Source: CALCHA01 sp035548175 (GTDB taxonomy: Bacteria > Planctomycetota > Phycisphaerae > WQYP01). Taken from it: 64,000 bases of DNA. Below are positions 8,029 to 15,214 of the stretch, one piece after another; within the stretch, counting starts at the first letter, position 1, and every line of letters starts with the position of its first letter. A program made the translations under genes and the position numbers. The stretch covers positions 1-64,000 of the forward strand of contig DASZTO010000007.1 of NCBI GenBank assembly GCA_035548175.1, written 5' to 3'. Below the pieces are notes generated by a model. It did no database searches. It was not told where the DNA came from and saw nothing but the letters and a program-made list of their open reading frames with translations.

Positions 8029-9092
8029 CACTCCGCCCCCGCCTTCGCCTCCAGCCACGCACAATCCGTCACCGTCTTCAACCGCGCCCCCCCCATCCCC
8101 GCCGGCAACAGCAACGTCTCCCCCCGCGCAAAAGCCGTCGGCCCCTCCCCCTCCACGTGGATCACCCCCTGCCCCTCCACCACGATCATCACCACCGCCT
8201 CCTCATGCGGCAGCGCCTGCTCATACCCCTGCACCATCCGCACCCGCTCCAGCGTGAAATACTCACACGTCACCAGCCGCGTCACCGTCGTCCACACGCT
8301 CGCCACATGACTCCGTTCCCCACCCTCAGCCGTCGCACCGGTAGGGGGGGGCGAAAAATCAATGCACTCCAGCGCCTCCGCCACATGCAATTTCCGCGGC
8401 TTCCCATCCGCCCCCAGCCGATTCCAGTCAAACACCCGAAACGTCGTATCGCTCGGCGTCTGCACCTCCGCCGCCAATATCCCCGCACCCAACGCATGAA
8501 TCGTCCCGCTCCTCAAATAATGACAATCCCCCGCCCGCACCGGCACCGCCTTCAACACCGGCTCCACCTCCCCCCGCTCCAGCGCCTCCCGAAAAACCTC
8601 CCGCGTCACCCCCGCCTTCAACCCCTTATAAATCCGCGCCCCCGGAGCCGCATCCAAAATGTACCACGCCTCGCTCTTCAAATGCGCCCCCGCATGCGCC
8701 CCGCAATACGCCTCATCCGGATGCACCTGCACCGACAAATCCTGCCCCGCATCCAAAAACTTCACCAGCAACGGAAAATACTCCTCCCGCGCCCCCGCCC
8801 CACCTCTACTGACTTCTGACTTCTGACTACTGACTTCTGATTTCCAAAACTCATGCAGCGTCCTCCCCGCCCACTTCCCATTCGCAATCACCGACGAAAA
8901 CGATCCATCCGCATTCGCCCCCGCCGAATCCACCCCCACCGTCCCCGCCCCCAAATCCGCCAACTCCCAAGACTCCCCAACCGGCCCCGCCCCCGCCCCC
9001 CCCGCCTCCGCCCCCTTCCCCAGCACCGCGCGCAACCGACTCCCCCCCCACACCCGCTTCTGAAACACCGGCCTGAACTTCAACGGATACAT
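8028..9092 (-). CDS. manA: mannose-6-phosphate isomerase, class I
   Basis: About 354 residues; interconverts fructose-6-P and mannose-6-P for GDP-mannose supply. It has the family start FRPVFQKRVWGG, the metal-binding QVHPDE motif (VQVHPDEAYC), and a second core around GTIHALGAGILAAEVQTPSDTTFRVFDW, typical of the short Bacillus-like enzymes. The ATG at 9092 is preferred: the 13 extra residues of the longer frame are translation of the CACGAAGG repeat. A KSEVSSQKSEVS insertion between the WAGRTLHEFW and FPLLVKFLDA segments is encoded by five TGACTTC heptamers. Confidence 0.92.
   Translation of the reverse strand: MYPLKFRPVFQKRVWGGSRLRAVLGKGAEAGGAGAGPVGESWELADLGAGTVGVDSAGANADGSFSSVIANGKWAGRTLHEFWKSEVSSQKSEVSRGGAGAREEYFPLLVKFLDAGQDLSVQVHPDEAYCGAHAGAHLKSEAWYILDAAPGARIYKGLKAGVTREVFREALERGEVEPVLKAVPVRAGDCHYLRSGTIHALGAGILAAEVQTPSDTTFRVFDWNRLGADGKPRKLHVAEALECIDFSPPPTGATAEGGERSHVASVWTTVTRLVTCEYFTLERVRMVQGYEQALPHEEAVVMIVVEGQGVIHVEGEGPTAFARGETLLLPAGMGGARLKTVTDCAWLEAKAGAE
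8807..8844. repeat. in-frame TGACTTC heptamer array inside manA
   Basis: Five consecutive heptamers (TGACTTC, TGACTTC, TGACTAC, TGACTTC, TGATTTC) at 8810-8844 preceded by a partial TAC. In the manA frame they encode KSEVSSQKSEVS in a surface loop. Same unit as in metH, and related to the GAAGYCAG words behind rpsU at about 32113-32150. Confidence 0.87.
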
Positions 9093-9099
9093 AAATCCC

Positions 9100-9182
9100 G
9101 TTTCGTGTCCTTCGTGCCTTTCGTGGCCCATTTACGTCGCCGTCGTCATTCGTGAACATTCGTGTCCATTTGTGGTCAGTTC
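9100..9182. repeat. dispersed TTTCGTG / CATTCGTG repeat at a stop codon
   Basis: TTTCGTGTCC, TTCGTGCC and TTTCGTGGCCC units with the tail ATTTACGTCGCCGTCGTC, then CATTCGTGAA, CATTCGTGTC and CATTTGTGGTC units. The stop codon of the VOC protein (9176-9178) lies within the last unit; the first units lie in front of manA. Confidence 0.8.
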
Positions 9183-9538
9183 CCGCCCCCCTCATGCACC
9201 GGCTCCGCCCGCACCTCCACCCGCCGCCCATCCGGATCCCGCAAAATAAACATCCGCCCCAGCTCCGTCTCCCGAATCTCCCGCGGCGCAAACTGATTCT
9301 TCCGGAACTGCGTATGCAGCCCATCCAGGTCATGCGTCTCAAACCCCAGCCCCGTCTGATCCGCCGGCCCGTTCCCCGCCGGATACAACTCAAACACAAA
9401 CCCCGAATCCTCCGCCGCAAAATGCTCCGGACCCTCCCCATGCTTCTCCGCCACAAATGATATCCCAAACCCCTCATAAAACCGCTTGCACGCCTGAATA
9501 TCCCGGCACCGCAAAACCAACAAACTCAACGCCGCCAT
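9176..9538 (-). CDS. VOC-family protein (glyoxalase/bleomycin-resistance fold)
   Basis: A 120-residue single-module vicinal-oxygen-chelate protein. The pattern LLVLRCRDIQACKRFYEGFGISFVAE and the later MFILRDPDGRRVEV segment are characteristic of the fold; metal-ligand candidates are an early residue and Glu in VFELYP. The ATG at 9538 is preceded by GGAGG. No operon partner indicates the substrate; members range from glyoxalase I-like isomerases to antibiotic-binding proteins. Confidence 0.83.
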   Translation of the reverse strand: MAALSLLVLRCRDIQACKRFYEGFGISFVAEKHGEGPEHFAAEDSGFVFELYPAGNGPADQTGLGFETHDLDGLHTQFRKNQFAPREIRETELGRMFILRDPDGRRVEVRAEPVHEGGGN

Positions 9539-9596
9539 GACAACCTCCACTGCTCGCCGCCCCACGCCCCGCTCTCATCACTCATCACACACGATC

Positions 9597-9630
9597 ATTG
9601 GTCATTTCTAATTTGTCATTTATCATTCCT
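9597..9630. repeat. ATTTGTCATTT-type repeat
   Basis: CATTGGTCATTTCTAATTTGTCATTTATCATTCC: 10-11 base words ending in GTCATT or ATCATT. It lies directly before the operator of the ArsR-methyltransferase gene. The same family occurs in the ahcY leader at about 12437-12459 and around the start of the second ykgJ gene. Confidence 0.7.
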
Positions 9631-9636
9631 ACCTTT

Positions 9637-9660
9637 ATCATTCTATCCGGATGAACGGAT
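9637..9660 (+). promoter_or_regulatory. putative SahR-like operator overlapping the regulator start codon
   Basis: ATCATTC, one base, then ATCCGGATGAACGGAT. The core contains the inverted repeat ATCCG...CGGAT. The same 24-base block, with two substitutions, lies upstream of ahcY at 12393-12416. Because the ATG of the regulator (9651) is inside the core, binding would repress its own expression. That the ArsR-methyltransferase protein binds here is inferred from family biology and from the motif occurring only at these two places in the window. Confidence 0.7.
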
Positions 9661-10709
9661 CATTACCAGACAGCCCCGCGCCACGCAACGCAGACCACCT
9701 CATCGACCTCCTGCGCACCCTCGCCGATCCCATCCGCTTACGGATTATTCGCCTCCTCGAAGGCCCCGTCCAGTCCCCCGCCTCTTCCTCCACCAAATCA
9801 CCCCCGGACCCAGACGCCCCCACCGCCCTCTCCGTCGGCGAACTCGCCGAAGCCCTCAAGCTCCCCCAGTCCACCCTCTCCCGCCATCTCAAAACGCTCC
9901 TCGACGCCCATCTCGCCGAAGCGCGCCGCGAAGGCACCTCCATGCTCTACCGCCTCGCGCCCGCCGCCAATGATCCCCCAGGCAAACAACTCCGCGACCT
10001 CGCCCGCGCACACCTCGAACACGACCCCCTCGCCAAGTCCGACGCCCACCGACTCGCCGCCATCCTCCGCCGACGCCAACCCCCCTCCGCCGCCGACTCC
10101 TTCTTCGGCAAACACGCCCCCGAATGGGATTCCCTCCGCTCCCACTGGTTCGGCGACCGCTTCCACCTCGAAGCTCTCCTCGCACTCCTCAACCCCGAAT
10201 GGACCGTCGCCGACGTCGGCACAGGCACCGGCGCCATGCTCCCCCTCCTCTCCCCCCACATCAAAAATATCATCGCCATCGACCCCTCCCCCGCCATGCT
10301 CAAAGCCGCCCGACACCGCGTCCGCACCCTCAACCTCCCCAACATCGACCTCCGCCCCGGCAGCGCCGAAAACCTCCCCCTCGATAACGCCTCCGTCGAC
10401 GTCCTCCTCCACGCCCTCGTCCTCGTCTACACTCCCGATCCCCCCGCCGTCCACACCGAAGCCCGCCGCACCCTGAAACCCGGCGGCACAATCTTGATCA
10501 TCGACCTCCAGCCCCACACCCTCGAACCCCTCCGCCAAAAACTCGAACACCGCTGGCTCGGCTTCCCCCAACCCCAACTCGAATCCTGGCTCGCCGCCGC
10601 CCGCTTCTCCCACCCCCGCTGGCACCCCCTCTCCCCTCCCGCCAAACCCCCCAAAGACACCCCCCATCCCCCCGACCTCTTCGCCCTCCGCGCCACCGCC
10701 TCCCCCTGA
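9651..10709 (+). CDS. ArsR-family regulator fused to a SAM-dependent methyltransferase (SahR-like)
   Basis: A 352-residue two-domain protein. The N-terminal winged helix (about 15-110) has ADPIRLRIIRLLEG and the recognition helix LPQSTLSRHLKTLLDAHL. The C-terminal class I methyltransferase fold (about 150-320) has motif I VADVGTGTGAMLP, IIAIDPSPAML and RTLKPGGTILIIDL. In proteobacteria proteins of this architecture (SahR) sense S-adenosylhomocysteine and control the methionine cycle. The context fits: ahcY is 1.8 kb downstream with the same operator, and metH is nearby. Direct ligand binding is inference. The start codon lies in the putative operator and no strong Shine-Dalgarno sequence precedes it. 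Confidence 0.9.
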   Translation: MNGSLPDSPAPRNADHLIDLLRTLADPIRLRIIRLLEGPVQSPASSSTKSPPDPDAPTALSVGELAEALKLPQSTLSRHLKTLLDAHLAEARREGTSMLYRLAPAANDPPGKQLRDLARAHLEHDPLAKSDAHRLAAILRRRQPPSAADSFFGKHAPEWDSLRSHWFGDRFHLEALLALLNPEWTVADVGTGTGAMLPLLSPHIKNIIAIDPSPAMLKAARHRVRTLNLPNIDLRPGSAENLPLDNASVDVLLHALVLVYTPDPPAVHTEARRTLKPGGTILIIDLQPHTLEPLRQKLEHRWLGFPQPQLESWLAAARFSHPRWHPLSPPAKPPKDTPHPPDLFALRATASP

Positions 10710-10797
10710 AAAAACTCAACCAATTAACAATTGTGCATGCGACCTCGCTTGCGTCCGTCGCGACCCGCTCCCCCCACAATGCCCGCACCTCAACACC

Positions 10798-11082
10798 TCA
10801 CCGCCTCACCACCAGCGACACCAACCACCCCACCCCCGCCACCCCAAAACCGATCCACCCCACCCACGCCGGCACCACGTTCACCCAACTCAACACGATC
10901 ACCACCGTCCCCATCAACCACATCACCCCGCACAACCGCCGCACCCTCGACGGCGGAACCTTCGCCAGGTAACCCTCCCGATTCGTCACCACGAACCGCT
11001 CCCCGCATTCCGGACAAACACTCGACGTCATCGCCGTCAGGTTATACCCGCAACGCGGACACCTCAGCCCCGTATCATCCAT
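10798..11082 (-). CDS. small zinc-ribbon membrane protein
   Basis: A 94-residue protein with an N-terminal four-cysteine zinc ribbon (LRCPRCGYNLTAMTSSVCPECG, shown here in outline: CPRC, then CPEC 14 residues later) followed by two hydrophobic helices (about 50-70 and 73-90). CPxCxYxL ribbons linked to membrane helices are frequent in planctomycetes. The ATG at 11082 follows GGAAGGG. Function unknown. Confidence 0.75.
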   Translation of the reverse strand: MDDTGLRCPRCGYNLTAMTSSVCPECGERFVVTNREGYLAKVPPSRVRRLCGVMWLMGTVVIVLSWVNVVPAWVGWIGFGVAGVGWLVSLVVRR

Positions 11083-11156
11083 CGACCCTTCCATCATCCC
11101 TCACCTTCAAACATTCCCACCCATTCATCAACCCAATCATCTACCAACCCCCGCAT

Positions 11157-11238
11157 CCCCCCATCGGCGTCCATCCGCGTCCATCCGCGGCTACTCGCTC
11201 CGTTTAACTCTCCGTGCGCTCCGTGTCCTCCGTGGTTA
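11157..11238. repeat. 82-bp perfect direct repeat, left copy
   Basis: Identical over 82 bases to 11799-11880. It is built of GTCCATCCGC units (10-base period), a unique middle CTACTCGCTCCGTTTAACT, and CTCCGTGCG, CTCCGTGTC and CTCCGTGG units (9-base period), so it combines two of the dispersed sub-families. It lies behind the stop of the gene at 11275-11718. Confidence 0.95.
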
Positions 11239-11274
11239 AATATTTACAAATCTGCATGCAATAACGCCCTCGCC

Positions 11275-11718
11275 TCAATTCCAATCCGTATAGATCCACA
11301 CCCCCACCCGCCCTCCACCCATCGGCCACACCTCCACATGCAACCAATCCCCCGTCGCCGATGCGCAATTGAATGTCTCGCTCGGCCCCGCCCCGCTCCA
11401 CGGAAACCGAAAATCCCGATACTCCCCATTCCCCGGCACAAATGTCCGAAACCCCACCCGCCCCGGCAACCCCGCCTCAAACCCCGCCAAATCCCCCGCA
11501 TCCATATCAAACACCGTCGACGCCCCACGATCACCAATCAGCCGATTCGCATCCCCCCGGCACTGCAAATCCCTCACCGATCCCGGCAACACCACCCCAT
11601 GCTCCCACTCCGCCCGCGCCACCGTCTGCGAATTGATCATCCACAAAAATCGCCCCACCGGCGCCATCACCCCCGCCACCGCCGCGCCCACAATAAGATA
11701 CCACACCCGCTTCCGCAT
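11275..11718 (-). CDS. hypothetical single-pass membrane or exported protein
   Basis: About 147 residues. A basic start and one hydrophobic segment (YLIVGAAVAGVMAPVGRFLW, about 6-25) form an anchor or uncleaved signal; the rest is soluble with several aromatic and glycine residues and two cysteines (LQCRGD, FNCASA). The ATG at 11718 follows GAGGGATTT. No family recognised. The gene is bracketed by perfect 82-bp direct repeats, which suggests it moved or was duplicated together with them. Confidence 0.65.
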   Translation of the reverse strand: MRKRVWYLIVGAAVAGVMAPVGRFLWMINSQTVARAEWEHGVVLPGSVRDLQCRGDANRLIGDRGASTVFDMDAGDLAGFEAGLPGRVGFRTFVPGNGEYRDFRFPWSGAGPSETFNCASATGDWLHVEVWPMGGGRVGVWIYTDWN

Positions 11719-11798
11719 AAATCCCTCGCTCACCCGCCCCCCACGCCATCCATTCTAGCCACCCCGCCCTCCCCGGCCAAAAAACCCCACCCCCAAAC

Positions 11799-11880
11799 CC
11801 CCCCATCGGCGTCCATCCGCGTCCATCCGCGGCTACTCGCTCCGTTTAACTCTCCGTGCGCTCCGTGTCCTCCGTGGTTA
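11799..11880. repeat. 82-bp perfect direct repeat, right copy
   Basis: Second identical copy of the block at 11157-11238, about 80 bases in front of the gene at 11275-11718. Perfect identity is notable in a family whose other members are only loosely similar, and points to recent duplication or gene conversion. Confidence 0.95.
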
Positions 11881-12182
11881 TAAAATTAAAGACATAACCA
11901 TAAATAAACCTGTCGCATGCTGTCAACATAGGCCCCCATCCCAATTGAACCCATTGAACCACATACCCCAATTGAACCATTCCCACCCGCCTCCATCGGC
12001 CGCCACCTCCCGTCCACTCGCATCTCTGCGCCCTCTGTGCGCCTCTGCGCTCCCTGTGTCTTGAACAGCCCCCTCAAACCGCATACCAAACAAAATGCAA
12101 ATTTTCCGGGAACCTTTCCCCACTCCCTTACGTTTACTCATGAGGAATCGCTACCCCATCCAAAAGTGAGAAGGAGTCCCCC
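11881..12182. other. non-coding repeat-rich stretch
   Basis: No convincing gene. It holds three AATTGAACC/ATTGAACC words at about 11942-11978, CTCTGCGCC/CTCTGTGCG/CTCTGCGCT words at about 12021-12060, and a promoter-like element at 12096-12138 described separately. Confidence 0.6.
12096..12138 (+). promoter_or_regulatory. candidate ECF-type promoter
   Basis: An A/T stretch CAAATTTTCC is followed by GGGAAC (12108-12113), 15 bases, then TTACG with TTTAC. The element aligns without gaps with the one at 53309-53340 (24 of 32 bases identical, including GGGAAC and TACG). GGAAC with a downstream CGT-like box is a usual ECF sigma promoter. It points towards the small reading frame at 12183 and possibly ahcY. 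Confidence 0.5.
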
Positions 12183-12410
12183 GTGACCACAAACCAGCAT
12201 AAATTCATAATTACGAATTTTTCCTCCGTCCATCCCAGCTCCTCTCAAAACGATGCGCACCTTCGGCCCCTCATGCGCACCTTCCCGCAAAAACCCCACA
12301 TTTCCCCCAAAACCCTGCGCACCTTCGGCAGAAAACTCACAAATCCTCCCGCCCCCTTTCGCCTGCATTTGCATCCCTCACCCCCTTCCTCTATCATTCC
12401 ATCCGGATAA
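12183..12410 (+). CDS. possible small protein, unrecognised
   Basis: A 75-codon frame starting with GTG, preceded by GAAGGAG with ideal spacing and, 60 bases up, by an ECF-like promoter. The composition (Pro, Ser, His, Lys) is unlike a folded protein, and the frame contains three TGCGCACCTTC direct repeats (12254, 12274, 12316). It ends within the ahcY operator. It may be a leader peptide or chance; the good ribosome-binding site is the only positive evidence. Confidence 0.25.
   Translation: MTTNQHKFIITNFSSVHPSSSQNDAHLRPLMRTFPQKPHISPKTLRTFGRKLTNPPAPFRLHLHPSPPSSIIPSG
12254..12326. repeat. three TGCGCACCTTC direct repeats
   Basis: The 11-base word TGCGCACCTTC occurs at 12254-12264, 12274-12284 and 12316-12326, two of them followed by GG and one by CC. 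The first two are spaced 20 bases apart (two helical turns). It lies in the ahcY upstream region; a protein-binding role is possible but untested. Confidence 0.6.
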
Positions 12411-12416
12411 ACGGAT
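12393..12416 (+). promoter_or_regulatory. putative SahR-like operator upstream of ahcY
   Basis: ATCATTC, one base, then ATCCGGATAAACGGAT, 58 bases before the ahcY ATG. It differs at two positions from the block overlapping the start of the ArsR-methyltransferase gene (9637-9660). An ATTTGTCATTTGTCATT repeat (about 12441-12457) lies between operator and start codon. Confidence 0.72.
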
Positions 12417-12473
12417 GCAACCCACCATCTGTCAGTTGAAATTTGTCATTTGTCATTCCGAAAGGCCCCACCC

Positions 12474-13772
12474 ATGACCCAAACCCTCGAACAACCCCCC
12501 AAAACCTCCCTCCCGCGCCACGACGTCCGCGACCTCTCCCTCGCCGCCGAAGGCAAAAAACGCATCGAATGGGCCGACAAAGATATGCCCGTCCTCCGCG
12601 CCATCCGTGAACGCTTCGCCAAAGAAAAACCCCTCGCCGGCTACCGCATGGCCGCCTGCCTCCACATCACCACCGAAACCGCCAATCTCCTCCGCGCCCT
12701 CCAGGCCGGCGGCGCCGACATCGTCGCCTGCGCCTCCAACCCCCTCTCCACCCAGGATGACAACGCCGCCTCCCTCGTCAAAGACTTCGGCATCTCCGTC
12801 TACGCCATCAAGGGCGAAGACCGCGACACCTACTTCCGCCACATGAACGCCGCCCTCGACATCAAGCCCAACGTCACCATGGACGACGGCTGCGATCTCG
12901 TCTCCCTCCTCCACGGCGACCGCAAAGACCTCGCTCCCAACGTCGTCGCCTCCATGGAAGAAACCACCACCGGCGTCATCCGCCTCAAAGCCATGGAAAA
13001 ACAGGGCGTCCTCAAGTTCCCCGCCGTCGCCGTCAACGACGCCATGTGCAAACACTTCTTCGACAACCGCTACGGCACCGGCCAGTCCACCCTCGACGGC
13101 GTCATCCGCGCCACCGATCACCTCCTCGCCGGCAAGAAAATCGTCGTCGCCGGCTACGGCTACTGCGGCAAAGGCACCGCCTCCCGCGCCCGCGGCATGG
13201 GCGCCCACACCATCGTCACCGAAATCGATCCCATCAAAGCCATCGAAGCCGTCATGGATGGCTTCCAGGTCATGACCATGGATGAAGCCGCCAAAATCGG
13301 CGACATCTTCATCACCGTCACCGGCAACATCCACGTCATCCGCGAAGAGCACTTCAAAGTCATGAAGGATGGCGCCCTGGTCTGCAACTCCGGCCACTTC
13401 GATGTCGAGCTCGACCTCGTCGCCCTCGCCAAGCTCGCCAAGTCCACCCGCAAAGGCGTCCGCGAATTCGTCGACGAATACACCCTCCCCTCCGGCAACC
13501 GCGTCATGGTCCTCGGCGAAGGCCGCCTCATCAACCTCGCCGCCGCCCACGGCCACCCCGCCTCCGTCATGGACATGTCCTTCGCCGTCCAGGCCCTCGC
13601 CACCGAATGGGCCCTCAAAAACAAAGCCACCCTCACCGCCAAAGTCTACAACGTCCCCCCCGAAATCGACGCCTGGGTCGCCAAGCTCAAACTCCAATCC
13701 ATGGCCGTCAACATCGACACCCTCACCGCCGAACAGGTCAAATACCTCTCCAGCCACGACATGGGCACCTGA
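12474..13772 (+). CDS. ahcY: adenosylhomocysteinase
   Basis: A 432-residue SAH hydrolase that splits S-adenosylhomocysteine to adenosine and homocysteine with tightly bound NAD. It lacks the roughly 40-residue insertion of the long forms. Visible landmarks are HITTETANLLRALQAGGA, the NAD loop VVAGYGYCGKGTASRARGMG (about 210-230), VTGNIHVIREEHF, CNSGHFDVE and the C-terminal region. Homocysteine made here feeds metH. The ATG at 12474 follows GAAAGG; an upstream TTG would add eight repeat-derived residues. A strong terminator follows at 13838. Confidence 0.97.
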   Translation: MTQTLEQPPKTSLPRHDVRDLSLAAEGKKRIEWADKDMPVLRAIRERFAKEKPLAGYRMAACLHITTETANLLRALQAGGADIVACASNPLSTQDDNAASLVKDFGISVYAIKGEDRDTYFRHMNAALDIKPNVTMDDGCDLVSLLHGDRKDLAPNVVASMEETTTGVIRLKAMEKQGVLKFPAVAVNDAMCKHFFDNRYGTGQSTLDGVIRATDHLLAGKKIVVAGYGYCGKGTASRARGMGAHTIVTEIDPIKAIEAVMDGFQVMTMDEAAKIGDIFITVTGNIHVIREEHFKVMKDGALVCNSGHFDVELDLVALAKLAKSTRKGVREFVDEYTLPSGNRVMVLGEGRLINLAAAHGHPASVMDMSFAVQALATEWALKNKATLTAKVYNVPPEIDAWVAKLKLQSMAVNIDTLTAEQVKYLSSHDMGT

Positions 13773-13837
13773 TCGCTCTCTGACAACCCCATACGTACTC
13801 ACGGCCCCGGCCTGCCGGGAATAACCGTTCGCAAACC

Positions 13838-13872
13838 CAAGGCCCGTCGCTACCCGCGCCGGGCCTTGTTTT
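13838..13872 (+). terminator. rho-independent terminator after ahcY
   Basis: CAAGGCCCG, a 13-base loop and CGGGCCTTG, followed by TTTT. A classical hairpin terminator between ahcY and the second vapBC module, in contrast to the repeat-marked 3' ends elsewhere. Confidence 0.8.
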
Positions 13873-13922
13873 CGCCCTCGCCAAATTTTAGACTAGCCTC
13901 AGACCAGAATAAGGAGCGCCTC

Positions 13923-14171
13923 ATGAAATCCGTCGGCGTTTACGAAGCCAAAACCCATCTCCCCAAGCTCCTCCAGAAACTCCTCGCATCTAACGAATCC
14001 ATCCAAATCACGCGTCATGGCGTACCCATCGCACGCATCGTTCCCGAAAAAGCTTTCGAAGGCGACCGCGAGAGCATCGCCACCGCTCTCGCCGCCTGGA
14101 AGTCCACCCGCAAAAACATCCGCCTCAAAGGGCTCACGATCAAGCAACTCCGCGAAGAAGGCCGCCGCTGA
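13923..14171 (+). CDS. Phd/YefM-family antitoxin
   Basis: An 82-residue antitoxin: MKSVGVYEAKTHLPKLLQKL is the conserved DNA-binding start, followed by ITRHGVPIARIVPE. The C-terminal helix should wrap the toxin. The ATG at 13923 follows AAGGAGCGCCTC. The stop overlaps the vapC start (TGATG), so the pair is translationally coupled. Confidence 0.92.
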   Translation: MKSVGVYEAKTHLPKLLQKLLASNESIQITRHGVPIARIVPEKAFEGDRESIATALAAWKSTRKNIRLKGLTIKQLREEGRR

Positions 14172-14587
14172 TGGCCCGCTACGTCGTCGATTGCTCCGTT
14201 TCCATGGCCTGGTGCTTCCCCGATGAAGCCTCTCCCTTCACCAACATGCTCTATGACGATCTCCCTCACAGCGAGATCCTCGTCCCCGACATCTGGTCCG
14301 TCGAGACCCTCAACATCCTCGTCACCGCCGAGCGCCGCGGCCGCATCAAACCCGATGAATCCGATCAGTTCCTATCCACGCTTCAGCACGCCAGCATCGT
14401 CATCGACCATGGATGTTCTCGCGGTTTTCTCCACGACGTTCTTGCGCTCGCCCGACGCCACGGCCTCTCCGGTTACGACGCCGCCTACCTGGAACTTGCC
14501 CGCCGCGAAGATGTTCCCCTGGCTACCCACGACAAACCCCTTGCCGCCGCCGCCAAAGCCGCCCGCGTCAAACTGCTGGTGCCCTGA
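14171..14587 (+). CDS. PIN-domain toxin (VapC family)
   Basis: A 138-residue PIN nuclease. The first active-site Asp is in YVVDCSVSMAWCF, Glu in SVETLNIL (about 43), Asp in GLSGYDAAYLELA (about 101) and Asp in LATHDKPLAAAA (about 119). It overlaps the antitoxin gene by one base. Second complete VapBC module of the window; its antitoxin family differs from that at 7470. Confidence 0.93.
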   Translation: MARYVVDCSVSMAWCFPDEASPFTNMLYDDLPHSEILVPDIWSVETLNILVTAERRGRIKPDESDQFLSTLQHASIVIDHGCSRGFLHDVLALARRHGLSGYDAAYLELARREDVPLATHDKPLAAAAKAARVKLLVP

Positions 14588-14600
14588 CACGAAGTGCCCT

Positions 14601-15161
14601 TCACACCGCCCACTCATCCCCCAAACAAACCCGTGCCCCCACGAACCGCTGCAACTGATCCAGCGCCCAGTTGTGATCCGCATCGCTCTCCGCACAGCAG
14701 CAATCGCTCAGCACCGTGATCCCATACTCGTGCATGTGCGCATCGTGCGCCGAAAACAACACGCACAAATTCGTCGCGATCCCCGCCATCACCAGCCGCC
14801 GCACCTTCAGATACTCCAGCAGCGGCGCCAGCGACGTCGCGAAAAACGCCGAATGCTTCGGCTTCAAAATGAAGTAATCATCCTTCTTGGGCAAAAGCCG
14901 ACGCACCACCCCGCGCCCCCTCGCCCCCGCCCGCGTGCAATGCTTCACCACCTCCTTGAAGTTGCTCCGCCACAACCCAAAGTTGTCATTCACATACACC
15001 ACCGGCACCCCCGCCGCCCGCGCCCGACGCATCACCGGTTCCAACCGCCCCGCCATCCGCTCCGCCCACGGCAACACCTTCTCGCCCCCCGGAAACTCCA
15101 GGTCATTGATCACATCCACGATCAACAACGCCGTCCCGCCGCTCTTGCCACGCTTCTTCAT
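14601..15161 (-). CDS. isochorismatase-family cysteine hydrolase
   Basis: A 186-residue alpha/beta hydrolase of the isochorismatase/nicotinamidase superfamily. The catalytic triad is visible: Asp in ALLIVDVINDLEF (about 16), Lys in FILKPKHSAF (about 100) and Cys in AGIATNLCVLFSA (about 133). The substrate (amide, N-carbamoyl or isochorismate-like) cannot be told; no pathway neighbours. Confidence 0.88.
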   Translation of the reverse strand: MKKRGKSGGTALLIVDVINDLEFPGGEKVLPWAERMAGRLEPVMRRARAAGVPVVYVNDNFGLWRSNFKEVVKHCTRAGARGRGVVRRLLPKKDDYFILKPKHSAFFATSLAPLLEYLKVRRLVMAGIATNLCVLFSAHDAHMHEYGITVLSDCCCAESDADHNWALDQLQRFVGARVCLGDEWAV

Positions 15162-15214
15162 GCCCCCATCCTACGCCGCTCCCGCGCCCTTTTCCGCCGC
15201 GACCCCCGCACCGC

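Noticed and set aside
9093..9131. N-terminal extension of manA (GHERHEGHE)
   Set aside because: These residues are the translation of the CACGAAGG repeat; the family start is the ATG at 9092.
12453..13802. 449-residue Gly/Asp/Glu/Val-rich frame opposite ahcY
   Set aside because: Shadow of ahcY in the codon-aligned antisense frame.
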